Below are positions 34,146 through 42,451 of a stretch of 64,000 nucleotides of DNA, piece after piece (the stretch's first letter is position 1; each line of letters begins with the position of its first letter). Both the position numbers and the translations under genes were made by a program. This DNA comes from Bacteroidota bacterium. Its GTDB lineage: Bacteria; Bacteroidota; Bacteroidia; Bacteroidales; CAIWKO01. The stretch covers positions 1 to 64,000 of the forward strand of contig JBAXND010000001.1 of NCBI GenBank assembly GCA_037133915.1. Reading direction: 5' to 3'. The notes below the pieces were generated by a model. The model saw only the letters and a list, made by a program, of their open reading frames with translations, did no database searches and had not been told where the DNA came from.

Positions 34146-35639
34146 TTATGATTTTTTTAGTGCATAGATCAGCGACTTAACACTAAGCAAACCAACAGAT
34201 GCCGCAAAAATTAATGAGCAAAGCACCATAAGCATCATGTTAATCATCCATGAATAGGGCAACATTCGCGATAAAGCGCAAAACGTCAGCGTAGCTGCAA
34301 GGAACAATCCAACCCTCACAAGATATCCTATATTTAATTTGAATTTGAAAAGATGAACGACTAAAACAATTTGCAAAACAGCAGTAATCAATTGTGTACT
34401 AAGGCTGGCATAGGCTGAGCCAATGGCCTGGAACCAAGGAATAAGCAAAAAGTTCAGACCTATATTCAGCAACATTCCGCATCCGGCAATAATATTCAAC
34501 TGTTTTAGATTACCATTAGCTGTAAGCAACGTGCCAAATACATAAACGGAGGAAATTGGAATAAACCCGAACATCAGCAATCCGAAAATCTGAGAAGTCT
34601 GACCGATGCGGCTTGCAAACACCGCTGCACTTTCTTCAATGTGCTGAGGGTAGAGCATGGTCATAAATTGTTCACTGTAAAAAAATGAACCCATGGCCGA
34701 TATTACAGAAAGCACAAATAACAGTGTAAAACTTAATCGCGCCAGTTTTTCCACGCTTTCTTTGAACTTAAGCATACGGGCAAACAGCGGAAGAAGTAAT
34801 ACCGAGAATAGGTAGGCAATCATGTTCGACGCATCCAGCAGCCGGTAGGCAGAAGCATAAAGTCCTGCCTGATATTCGCCCGTATTGCCCGGCAGTATGC
34901 GCTCTACCATTACCGAATCAATGCGGTTGTAAAAGGCCATTAATAATCCAAGTATCGCGAATGGAAAACTCTTTTTGATTATCATCAGAAAGAACGGTTT
35001 ATTCCATTTCAACCGGCTGAATTTCGCCTTTCGCATTACAATTAACAGCGCAATTATTACAGTAACGAGATATGCCGCCGTTTGCGAATAAACGAACCAT
35101 TCTATTTTAAAAGTTCCTACAGTAACATGTCCCCAAAGCAGTATCCCGCATATCAGTATCATCAACAGGCGGTCGAGTACGGAGAGCAGGCTGTCGGTCT
35201 TAAAAAAGTGAAGTCCTGAAACATTAGAGCGCAAGTAAAGAATAAAGGAACTCAGAAATTGGTTAAAGCTCAGCAGCGCCAGCATTACCATCTGATGCTT
35301 GTTATATCCTATAATAATCGCGGCACTGAATGAGAGCGCTGTGTAAACAACCGCCAATAGCAGCTTTAGAATTACGATACTCGAAAAATGCTTGTTCAGC
35401 AAATGCGAATTTTGGGCGAGGTTGCGATTATTGAAACTCGTAATTCCGAAATCCAATAAAATATTAAAGAGAAACGTGAAGTTAAGTACGGCAAAGTAAA
35501 ACCCGTAATCGCCGGCACCTACCGCATTCTGCACCCCACGGTCAATCCCAAGTATCCAGAACGGCTTAATCAGCAGATTCAGCGTGAGCAGGATAAGCAG
35601 GTTAATGAGGAATTTCTTTTGCGGTGTCTGTTGCTTCAT
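34146..35639 (-). CDS. Wzx-like polysaccharide flippase (MOP superfamily)
   Basis: 497 residues with about 12-14 hydrophobic spans. The N-terminal KKFLINLLILLTLNLLIKP..., the GVQNAVGAGDYGFYFAVLNF segment, and the second-half RIDSVMVERILPGNTGEYQA match the oligosaccharide-flippase branch of the MOP/MATE exporters. It should move undecaprenyl-linked glycans across the inner membrane. Its neighbours (FkbM methyltransferase upstream, Wzz-like genes and ligase downstream) fit a Wzy-type pathway. Confidence 0.85.
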   Translation of the reverse strand: MKQQTPQKKFLINLLILLTLNLLIKPFWILGIDRGVQNAVGAGDYGFYFAVLNFTFLFNILLDFGITSFNNRNLAQNSHLLNKHFSSIVILKLLLAVVYTALSFSAAIIIGYNKHQMVMLALLSFNQFLSSFILYLRSNVSGLHFFKTDSLLSVLDRLLMILICGILLWGHVTVGTFKIEWFVYSQTAAYLVTVIIALLIVMRKAKFSRLKWNKPFFLMIIKKSFPFAILGLLMAFYNRIDSVMVERILPGNTGEYQAGLYASAYRLLDASNMIAYLFSVLLLPLFARMLKFKESVEKLARLSFTLLFVLSVISAMGSFFYSEQFMTMLYPQHIEESAAVFASRIGQTSQIFGLLMFGFIPISSVYVFGTLLTANGNLKQLNIIAGCGMLLNIGLNFLLIPWFQAIGSAYASLSTQLITAVLQIVLVVHLFKFKLNIGYLVRVGLFLAATLTFCALSRMLPYSWMINMMLMVLCSLIFAASVGLLSVKSLIYALKKS

Positions 35640-35719
35640 GAATACGGAATCGGACTTTATTTTCTTATTTTTTATGCGGTTGGGTTCACACGGTGTTTCT
35701 TGTAAAATACAACAGCATC

Positions 35720-36478
35720 TTAACTCAATTTTACTTCACTTGTTTTGCAGATAAAGAAAAAATTTTGTGTTGCATGGCTCTGCGGGTTAAAGATAACAAG
35801 TTTTTTCTTTTCTAAAATATAAACGTTATAGCCCAGCGATTGCATTAGTGACAGGCATTGTTCCCGGTTTTCATTCTCCCAAAGTTCACAGTAAATAATA
35901 GGTTTGTGCTTCGCAATAAGTCCTTCGCCACCTTTAAGTACCCGGTATTCGAAGTTTTCAACATCTAGTTTTATAGCTGCGATGCATATTTCCGGATGGT
36001 TTAAAATTGCAATGTCATCAAGCCGTGTTATAGGAGAACTCACGGTTTCGCCTTCATTAAAACTTGTAATCGACGCATCCACAACATGACTCAAACCATG
36101 CTGTTTTGCCTTCCCAAGGGTTGGAACTACCATTTGAACCGTTCCATTAAAATCGCCCAACGCTGTTTCTTTTATAATAACATTCCGGAGGCGGTAGTGC
36201 TTTATAATTCGTTTCAGGGTATTCAAATTGTAGGGTACGGGCTCAAAGGCATAAATTTCCGAAGCGGGAAATCTACGCGCAAGATGGACGGTCATGGCAC
36301 CAATATTCGCTCCAATATCTAAGATAACACCTTTTGCAGGTATAAGTGACAGGAAATGCATGAAATCACCTTCCCTGCGATTCTTCTTTAATGTGCCAAT
36401 GATAAAAATGGAAAAATAAAACAGATAATTTTCAAATCCCAGCATTCGCTGCAAAATACGCTTGATAAAATTCTTCAT
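35720..36478 (-). CDS. FkbM-family SAM-dependent methyltransferase
   Basis: 252 residues. The SAM-binding core is clear: GVILDIGANIGAMTVHLA (motif I), then EIYAFEPVPYNLNTL, and the FkbM ending AIKLDVENFEYRVLKGGEG. This family often O-methylates sugars or lipids in polysaccharide clusters. It starts 19 bases after ThiS and lies 80 bases before the flippase gene, so it is likely co-transcribed with both; the polysaccharide neighbourhood makes a glycan substrate likely. Confidence 0.85.
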   Translation of the reverse strand: MKNFIKRILQRMLGFENYLFYFSIFIIGTLKKNRREGDFMHFLSLIPAKGVILDIGANIGAMTVHLARRFPASEIYAFEPVPYNLNTLKRIIKHYRLRNVIIKETALGDFNGTVQMVVPTLGKAKQHGLSHVVDASITSFNEGETVSSPITRLDDIAILNHPEICIAAIKLDVENFEYRVLKGGEGLIAKHKPIIYCELWENENREQCLSLMQSLGYNVYILEKKKLVIFNPQSHATQNFFFICKTSEVKLS

Positions 36479-36497
36479 CGGTTTCCTTCACAATGGT

Positions 36498-36701
36498 TCA
36501 GCCACCGCTTATCAGGTGGAGCACGCTCACCCTGTCGTTGTCACGGATAACTATTTTTTCGTAATCTTCTTTTTTTACCAGAACATCATTCACTTTAATC
36601 ACCAGCATTTTAAAAGTGAAGTTCTTTTCAGATAATAATGCATTAACCGTCATCTCCTGCTTTTCAAAAGTTTCTTCGCGGTTGTTTAAAATTATCTTCA
36701 T
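36498..36701 (-). CDS. thiS: Sulfur carrier protein ThiS
   Basis: 67 residues, beta-grasp fold, starting KIILNNREETF and ending LHLISGG. The terminal Gly-Gly is required for adenylation and thiocarboxylation. Its ATG overlaps the stop of thiF by one base (TAATG), which couples their translation. It donates sulfur for the thiazole of thiamine or, in some organisms, for other sulfur-containing metabolites. Confidence 0.85.
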   Translation of the reverse strand: MKIILNNREETFEKQEMTVNALLSEKNFTFKMLVIKVNDVLVKKEDYEKIVIRDNDRVSVLHLISGG

Positions 36702-37288
36702 TATACGCGTCCTCCAAGTAAAATTTCGAGTACGGCATTGGCCTGCATATTGGCAACAATGCCTACACGCGGCGCCAATGGCGGATTTTCGTCACTCACT
36801 TCTTTGATGCCGTCGCCGCAGATAATGAGCTTGCCATGCATCGTTTCTTTAATTGAATTATTATCGCCCCAGCCTGCAAGCCCTACACCCGAAACAATCC
36901 AGGTGTCGGGCAGTCTGTCAAGCACCGTTTCAATAATCATCTGTTTCATCGACGCCAGATCAAATGCCTCAACAATAATATCGCATCCCGTAAAAACATC
37001 CTTTATATCATCGGGTCCTAATTTAATATCATGCGCAAGCACCTGAGTATCCGGGTTAATGCGAAAAATATTTTCCTGCAGGCAATAGGCTTTTTTCCTG
37101 CCAATCTGGTTGAAGAAAAAATACTGACGATTCAGGTTTCCCTCAACAATGGTATCGAAATCGGCTACAATAAGTTTGCCGACACCAACACGCGCCAATG
37201 CAACAGCACAGTTTGAGCCCAATCCACCACAGCCGGCTATGCCCACTACCTTGTCTTTTAAATGCCGTTTTATCTCTTCAAATGTCAT
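36701..37288 (-). CDS. thiF: ThiS-type adenylyltransferase ThiF (short form)
   Basis: 195 residues, the short ThiF type. The E1-like nucleotide motif GIAGCGGLGSNCAVALA is followed by IVADFDTIVEGNLNRQYF, with the conserved Asp and Arg that bind ATP. There is no clear zinc-binding CxxC pair, as in other short ThiF proteins. It activates the ThiS C-terminus. No other thi genes are in the window, so a role in thiamine is assumed, not shown. First gene of the minus-strand run into the glycan genes. Confidence 0.85.
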   Translation of the reverse strand: MTFEEIKRHLKDKVVGIAGCGGLGSNCAVALARVGVGKLIVADFDTIVEGNLNRQYFFFNQIGRKKAYCLQENIFRINPDTQVLAHDIKLGPDDIKDVFTGCDIIVEAFDLASMKQMIIETVLDRLPDTWIVSGVGLAGWGDNNSIKETMHGKLIICGDGIKEVSDENPPLAPRVGIVANMQANAVLEILLGGRV

Positions 37289-37475
37289 AGCTGCAATTCT
37301 AAGGCGTAAAAGTAATAAAACTTGGCAAATCTGAGATTGCGACTTCGGTAATCATGCATATGAAGGTCGTTTTTGTGAAGCGCTTTGAATCAGTTGGTTG
37401 AAACTTGCTTCAGCCCTGCAATTGAAAAATATCAAAAACCGGGAACAGGAATGGCAGGCTGTAAACTATTTTTTT

Positions 37476-37483
37476 TACTTTTG
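37476..37483 (+). promoter_or_regulatory. -7-like element TACTTTTG ahead of yebC
   Basis: Exact TAnnTTTG match about 57 bases before ATG 37540; no TTG at the usual distance upstream. Confidence 0.35.
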
Positions 37484-37539
37484 CCATTGGATAAACCGAC
37501 GGTTTATTACTTTTACGTTAAGAACAAATCCAACTCATT

Positions 37540-38286
37540 ATGTCAGGTCACAATAAATGGTCAACCATTAAACGCAAGAAAGGCGCTATCGACGCCAAGA
37601 GGTCGAAAATCTTTTCAAAGATTATTAAAGATATCAGTATTGCTGTTAAGGAAGGCGGTCCCGAACCCGACAATAACCCACGGCTCAGGCTTGCAATAGC
37701 CAACGCCAAAGGCGTGAATATGCCCAAAGAAAATATCACTCGGGCCATCAATAAAGCTGCCGATAAAGATGCGGCCAGCTTTATGGAAGTTACCTACGAA
37801 GGCTACGCTCCCAACGGCATCGCAATTTTCATTGAATGTACCACCGATAATATTCAGCGTACGGTTGCCAACATCCGTTCCTATTTCAACAAATATGGCG
37901 GCAGTCTGGGAACAAATGGCTCTCTTGCATTCATCTTCGACCGTAAAGGCGTGTTCCGCCTGCCTAAGAATGAAATGAATCAGGACGAGTTTGAAATGGA
38001 ATTGATAGACGGTGGCGCCGAAGATATTTCGTATGATGATGACGCAATTACGGTAACCACAGAAATGGAGAGCTTCGGCATTATGATGAAAAAGCTCGAA
38101 GAAATGAACATAGAGCCCGAAAGTGCCGAACTCCAGCGCATTCCCAAAACCACCACCGCGCTCGACAAAGAAGCCGCACAAAAAGTACTCAAGCTCGTTG
38201 ATATTTTTGATGATGATGACGATGTACAAAATGTATATCACAACATCGAACTTACCGACGAATTACTGAGCGAGCTCGAAAACTAA
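37540..38286 (+). CDS. yebC: YebC/PmpR (TACO1) family protein
   Basis: 248 residues. The family's N-terminal signature is present (SGHNKWSTIKRKKGAIDAKR, FSKIIKDISIAVKEGGPEPD), with the central TTDNIQRTVANIRSYFNKYGG region and the acidic C-terminus VDIFDDDDDVQNVYHNIEL. YebC-type proteins bind DNA or help ribosomes through difficult peptides; which one applies here is open. It is monocistronic. Confidence 0.95.
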   Translation: MSGHNKWSTIKRKKGAIDAKRSKIFSKIIKDISIAVKEGGPEPDNNPRLRLAIANAKGVNMPKENITRAINKAADKDAASFMEVTYEGYAPNGIAIFIECTTDNIQRTVANIRSYFNKYGGSLGTNGSLAFIFDRKGVFRLPKNEMNQDEFEMELIDGGAEDISYDDDAITVTTEMESFGIMMKKLEEMNIEPESAELQRIPKTTTALDKEAAQKVLKLVDIFDDDDDVQNVYHNIELTDELLSELEN

Positions 38287-38395
38287 AAGCATGGTCGGTC
38301 AAGACCCGGCTGAATAATGCTTTCCCATTTCGGGAAAACCTTCATTATTGATAATTAATTTGTCCGAACCGTCCAAAATATGGAAATGTTTTTGC

Positions 38396-38403
38396 TATAT
38401 TTG
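38396..38403 (+). promoter_or_regulatory. -7 element TATATTTG upstream of the five-gene TMTC-like array
   Basis: Exact match to the consensus and to the -7 elements at 19100 and 21175, about 78 bases before ATG 38481. No TTG at 17-23 bases upstream; the nearest TTTG (38359-38362) is 33 away. It may be the single promoter for all five genes. Confidence 0.4.
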
Positions 38404-38480
38404 GATTTTGTTAACAACAGCTTGCTTGTTCCCCGATAGGATTGTTGTTTTAATGATACTGTTTATTAATCAATAATTGA

Positions 38481-40349
38481 ATGGCTCACAAAGCTCAGCA
38501 AAAAAGGAATGTAAAGCCCGTTGCACATAAAAGTAATAAGGGTTTGAAGTCTGCATCGGGCAAATATGCCGTTCCCGGTATGCTGGTGCTGATTATTTTA
38601 TTTGCGCTCGCGGTCTTCTCGAATTGCCTCCACAATGACATCCTGAATTTTGATGATGTTGAATATTTTCAGAACTATCCCGAAGTGCTGAGCCTTGCAT
38701 CGGCAAATATTCTCAAGTATTTTACCTCCTACTATGTAATAATGTATCAGCCAATTCCGGTGCTGACGTTTGCGCTGAATTATCATTTCACCGCACTTGA
38801 TGTTTATTGGTTGCATCTGGTAAATCTTCTTTCCCACTTAGCAAATACCGCGCTGGTCTTTTTGTTTATCCGAAAGCTGAGCGGGCGTAGTGAAGCAGCT
38901 CTTATTGCTGCCGCTTTATTTGCGGTTCATCCTATGAATGTTGAAGCCGTTTCATGGATATCAGCCCGAAGCAGCAGTATGTTCACACTATTTTATCTTG
39001 CAGCACTTCTGTGTTACCTGATGTATCTGGAGCACGGAAAGCGCCGCTTGGCTTATCTTGCGGGTGTTGCCATTTTTTTTCTGTTATCGCTTTTCTCAAA
39101 AGCGCAGGCAGTCACACTTCCTGTAATCCTTGTAGGGATTGACCTTTACTATAAGCGCAAACTATTTACAAAATGGAACATCATTGAAAAAGTGCCGTTT
39201 TTTGCACTGTCTGTTGTCTTTGGATTGATTACTCTGAGCGACCGTGGCACCATGGCAAACCTGACGCAGGGAATGCTTATTCATTATAATGCGTTCGACA
39301 TATTTTTGATGGTGTGCACTTCATTTGTTTTTTACATCGGCAAATTATTTGTCCCGGTGAGTCAGTGCGCCGTTTACGTGTATCCTCCCAAGGTCAACGG
39401 ATGGCTGCCGCTCATTTATTATATCGCACCATTTATTCTTGCTATGGTGGGATGGCTGTTGTACAGGGCATCGCGCAAACGCCCTTATATTTTGGCAGGA
39501 TTGGCGTTCTTCCTGGTCACCATTTCAATTAATATTCAACTTATACCTTCGCGGCTGTTTATTGTTACAGACCGCTACGGCTATCTTCCTTACGTGGGAT
39601 TGTTCTTTATAATTGCCTCGTTTTATTGTGATGTGAAAGATGGAACATCCGGTCTGAAACGCTCATTATTGCCATGGTTCAGCGTTATACTGGTGGGTGT
39701 TACGCTCATCTTCGGAATGTTGGTCTGGCAGCGTAATAAAGTCTGGAAGAATGATATCGTTTTTATGACAGACATTCTTGAAAAGAATCCAACCGTCCCG
39801 TATTTGTCAAGGGCATATGGTACACGAGCTAATGCATATCTACGCGCAGGCAATGCACAGCAGGCAATACAGGATTTTTCAAAAGCTATTGAAGTGAAAT
39901 CCGATGAAGCTGAATCGTGGTTCAACCGGGGAATAACATGGATGAAAATTCAGGATTATAAAAATGCGGTGGCCGATCTGGAACAATGCGATAAACTAAA
40001 GCCCAATACTGCTATTGTGCTGTGTAATCTGGGAGTCGCCCGATATAATCGTGCCGATTACAAAGGTGCACTCGATGCATGTAATAAAGCATTGAAACTT
40101 GATTCAACACTCTATGATGCTTATAATGCCCGTGCAGCCTCGCGTTTCAGTTTCAATGATTTTGTGGGTGCCGAAAAAGATTTCACAAAATGTATCAGCC
40201 TGAAACCGAATGACCCGGCCGGATATCGTAATCGGGGAAATCTGTACCTTAGAACGAATAGAGCATCTACGGCATGCTACGATTGGAAAAAAGCAAAGGA
40301 ACTGGGCAGCTCCGATGTAGATGCGCTCATATCACAGTACTGCAATTGA
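38481..40349 (+). CDS. TMTC-like GT-C membrane protein with 5 TPRs (paralogue 1, most divergent)
   Basis: 622 residues. A basic N-terminal tail (MAHKAQQKRNVKPVAHK) precedes the first span, followed by the luminal/periplasmic-loop NDILNFDD motif with D58 and D59, typical of GT-C glycosyltransferases. The membrane part (about 10 spans, to about residue 430) has HPMNVEAVSWISARSS, the motif of TMTC/DUF1736 proteins. The C-terminus has five TPRs (for example NAYLRAGNAQQAIQDFSKAI) and ends with a short helix. In animals TMTC proteins transfer O-mannose; here a polyprenol-linked sugar donor and an envelope acceptor are likely. It leads an array of five with gaps of only 9-20 bases. Confidence 0.75.
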   Translation: MAHKAQQKRNVKPVAHKSNKGLKSASGKYAVPGMLVLIILFALAVFSNCLHNDILNFDDVEYFQNYPEVLSLASANILKYFTSYYVIMYQPIPVLTFALNYHFTALDVYWLHLVNLLSHLANTALVFLFIRKLSGRSEAALIAAALFAVHPMNVEAVSWISARSSSMFTLFYLAALLCYLMYLEHGKRRLAYLAGVAIFFLLSLFSKAQAVTLPVILVGIDLYYKRKLFTKWNIIEKVPFFALSVVFGLITLSDRGTMANLTQGMLIHYNAFDIFLMVCTSFVFYIGKLFVPVSQCAVYVYPPKVNGWLPLIYYIAPFILAMVGWLLYRASRKRPYILAGLAFFLVTISINIQLIPSRLFIVTDRYGYLPYVGLFFIIASFYCDVKDGTSGLKRSLLPWFSVILVGVTLIFGMLVWQRNKVWKNDIVFMTDILEKNPTVPYLSRAYGTRANAYLRAGNAQQAIQDFSKAIEVKSDEAESWFNRGITWMKIQDYKNAVADLEQCDKLKPNTAIVLCNLGVARYNRADYKGALDACNKALKLDSTLYDAYNARAASRFSFNDFVGAEKDFTKCISLKPNDPAGYRNRGNLYLRTNRASTACYDWKKAKELGSSDVDALISQYCN

Positions 40350-40360
40350 TATAGTTAAAA

Positions 40361-42442
40361 ATGACGAAAAAAACGTACACAAAAACTACAAAAAAGCAAA
40401 CACCTGTTAAGCACGAAAAGCCCGTTGTGAAAGTCTTCCCTGGTGGATTGACTGTTGCTGCTGGGCTCATTATTCTTACAGCCATCATTTGTTATCTGAA
40501 CAGTTTTGGATGTAGTTTTCATTTTGACGATATTCCGATTATTCCTGATAATCCTGCTATTCGGGATATTTCTAATGTTGCTGCCTGGTACAGTATTATC
40601 CCAAGCCGGCCTGTGGGAATTTTTACATTGGTGCTGAATTACGCTGTCGGCGGAAACAATGTCTGGGGCTACCATCTCGTGAATCTGTTAATACATGTGG
40701 CAAATGGCTTGCTTGTATTTTGGATGATGCTGCTGATTTTTAACACGCCGGCTATCACAAACAAATCTCATAAATCGCGTAATATTACACTGGCGCTCAT
40801 TGCGGCACTTCTCTTTGTTTCACATCCGCTGCAAACACAGGCTGTTACATATATCGTGCAACGGCTGGCTTCTTTAGCTGCCACGTTCTTTTTACTTTCC
40901 GTGTGTTTTTATATCAAAGCAAGAATATCTCACGGAACGCAAACGAAAAGAATGCTGTTATTTCTTGTGTCAGGATTGTCTGCAATACTTGCCTTTCTTA
41001 CAAAAGAGAACACATACGTGCTTCCGCTTATCATTGTTTTAGTCGAGTTTTTCTTTATCAGGCACAATAAGCCCGGATTGAATTTCAAAGACTGGAAATT
41101 GTGGGCATTTGCAGGCTTGATTGGCGTTCTGGTAATAATCATTTTTATTAATTTCTCTTTTACAATTTTTAGCCCGATATTGCCCGAACAGGGGCATACT
41201 TACACTGTAACTTCAGCCACCTATCTGCTCACACAGTTCAGAGTTCTTACCACATATTTGCGTTTATTGGTGCTGCCGATAGGGCAAAATCTTGATTATG
41301 ATTACCCGATATCGCAAAGTTTATTTGAACTGAAAACCATGTCGAGTTTTTTGTTTATGCTGTCATTGCTTGTGATTGCAGTGTTGTCGTTTAAAAAATT
41401 TCGTGTTGCCTCATTCGGTTTATGCTGGTTTTTCATCACCATTGCGATTGAATCAAGCATCATTCCGGTCCCCAATCTTATTTTTGAACACCGCATGTAT
41501 TTGCCGTCAATCGGGCTGTTTATGATTATTGTTTCGCTGACGGGATTCATCACTGATGTGAAAATTTTCAAAGCGGTCCGGCTGCTTTTGTTTTTGGTGG
41601 TTCCGGTATTGTGTATTCTCACCATAAGTCGCAACAGGGTGTGGAAAGATGAATTTTCACTCTGGGAAGATGTTGCAAAAAAATCGCCTGAAAAAACGCG
41701 CCCGCTGATGAATTTTGCAAATAGTCTGCGTGATAAAAATCGCTATGCTGAGGCAATGCCATACTATGACAAAGCAATTTTGAACAATCCGAAGTTTGAT
41801 GCAGCTTATCTGAATCGTGGTAAGAACAAAAGTTTTATGAAAGATTTTGCGGGCGCACTTCTGGATTATCAGCAGGCTGTGCTTGTGAATCCTGAAAGTT
41901 ATGGCGGATATAATAATTGTGGACTTGCTAAATTTGAACTGGGTAATTATGCCGGTGCGCTCGCCGATTTGAATATTGCCATTCATTTATTTCCACCATT
42001 CGCTGATGCCTATAATAACAGAGCGAATGTGAAATCAGGATTAAAGGATTTTGCCGGCGCTTTGCGCGATTTTGAAACTTCCATTCGCCTTGAGCCGAAT
42101 TCACCTCAGCCTTATAATAACAGAGCTTCGGTGAGGTTTGAGATGAACGACCCCGAGGGTGCACTTCAGGATGTAAATACGGCCATCAGAATAAAACCCG
42201 ACTATCCTGATGCCTACAACAACAGAGCGAATATACTGGCAGCACGAAAAGATTACGCGGGCTCTATCAGCGATTTTGACAGGGTGATTCAGCTCAATCC
42301 GAACGCAGATTATGCCTATTGCAACAGGGGCACATCCAGGTTTTATATGAATGATAAAGCGGGCGCCTGCGCCGACTGGACTACGGCATCACACATGGGA
42401 AACGGCGAAGCGGCCTCCTACGTATATCAATTTTGTAAATAG
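40361..42442 (+). CDS. TMTC-like GT-C membrane protein with 7 TPRs (paralogue 2)
   Basis: 693 residues, 11 bases after paralogue 1. Basic tail (MTKKTYTKTTKKQ), then CSFHFDDIPII with D56 and D57. It shares the array's core motifs: WGYHLVNLLIHVANGLLVFW, HPLQTQAVTYIVQRLASLA, LTKENTYVLPL, NLDYDYPISQSLFELKT and FEHRMYLPSIG. Seven TPRs follow, the last ending ACADWTTASHMGNGEAASYV. The unmatched conserved QNLDYDYP and EHRMYLPS loops probably line the active site. Confidence 0.75.
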   Translation: MTKKTYTKTTKKQTPVKHEKPVVKVFPGGLTVAAGLIILTAIICYLNSFGCSFHFDDIPIIPDNPAIRDISNVAAWYSIIPSRPVGIFTLVLNYAVGGNNVWGYHLVNLLIHVANGLLVFWMMLLIFNTPAITNKSHKSRNITLALIAALLFVSHPLQTQAVTYIVQRLASLAATFFLLSVCFYIKARISHGTQTKRMLLFLVSGLSAILAFLTKENTYVLPLIIVLVEFFFIRHNKPGLNFKDWKLWAFAGLIGVLVIIIFINFSFTIFSPILPEQGHTYTVTSATYLLTQFRVLTTYLRLLVLPIGQNLDYDYPISQSLFELKTMSSFLFMLSLLVIAVLSFKKFRVASFGLCWFFITIAIESSIIPVPNLIFEHRMYLPSIGLFMIIVSLTGFITDVKIFKAVRLLLFLVVPVLCILTISRNRVWKDEFSLWEDVAKKSPEKTRPLMNFANSLRDKNRYAEAMPYYDKAILNNPKFDAAYLNRGKNKSFMKDFAGALLDYQQAVLVNPESYGGYNNCGLAKFELGNYAGALADLNIAIHLFPPFADAYNNRANVKSGLKDFAGALRDFETSIRLEPNSPQPYNNRASVRFEMNDPEGALQDVNTAIRIKPDYPDAYNNRANILAARKDYAGSISDFDRVIQLNPNADYAYCNRGTSRFYMNDKAGACADWTTASHMGNGEAASYVYQFCK

Positions 42443-42451
42443 AGTGTTCAC

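Noticed and set aside
37615..38241. A 208-codon minus-strand frame overlapping yebC
   Set aside because: Complete overlap with a conserved gene and shadow-like composition.
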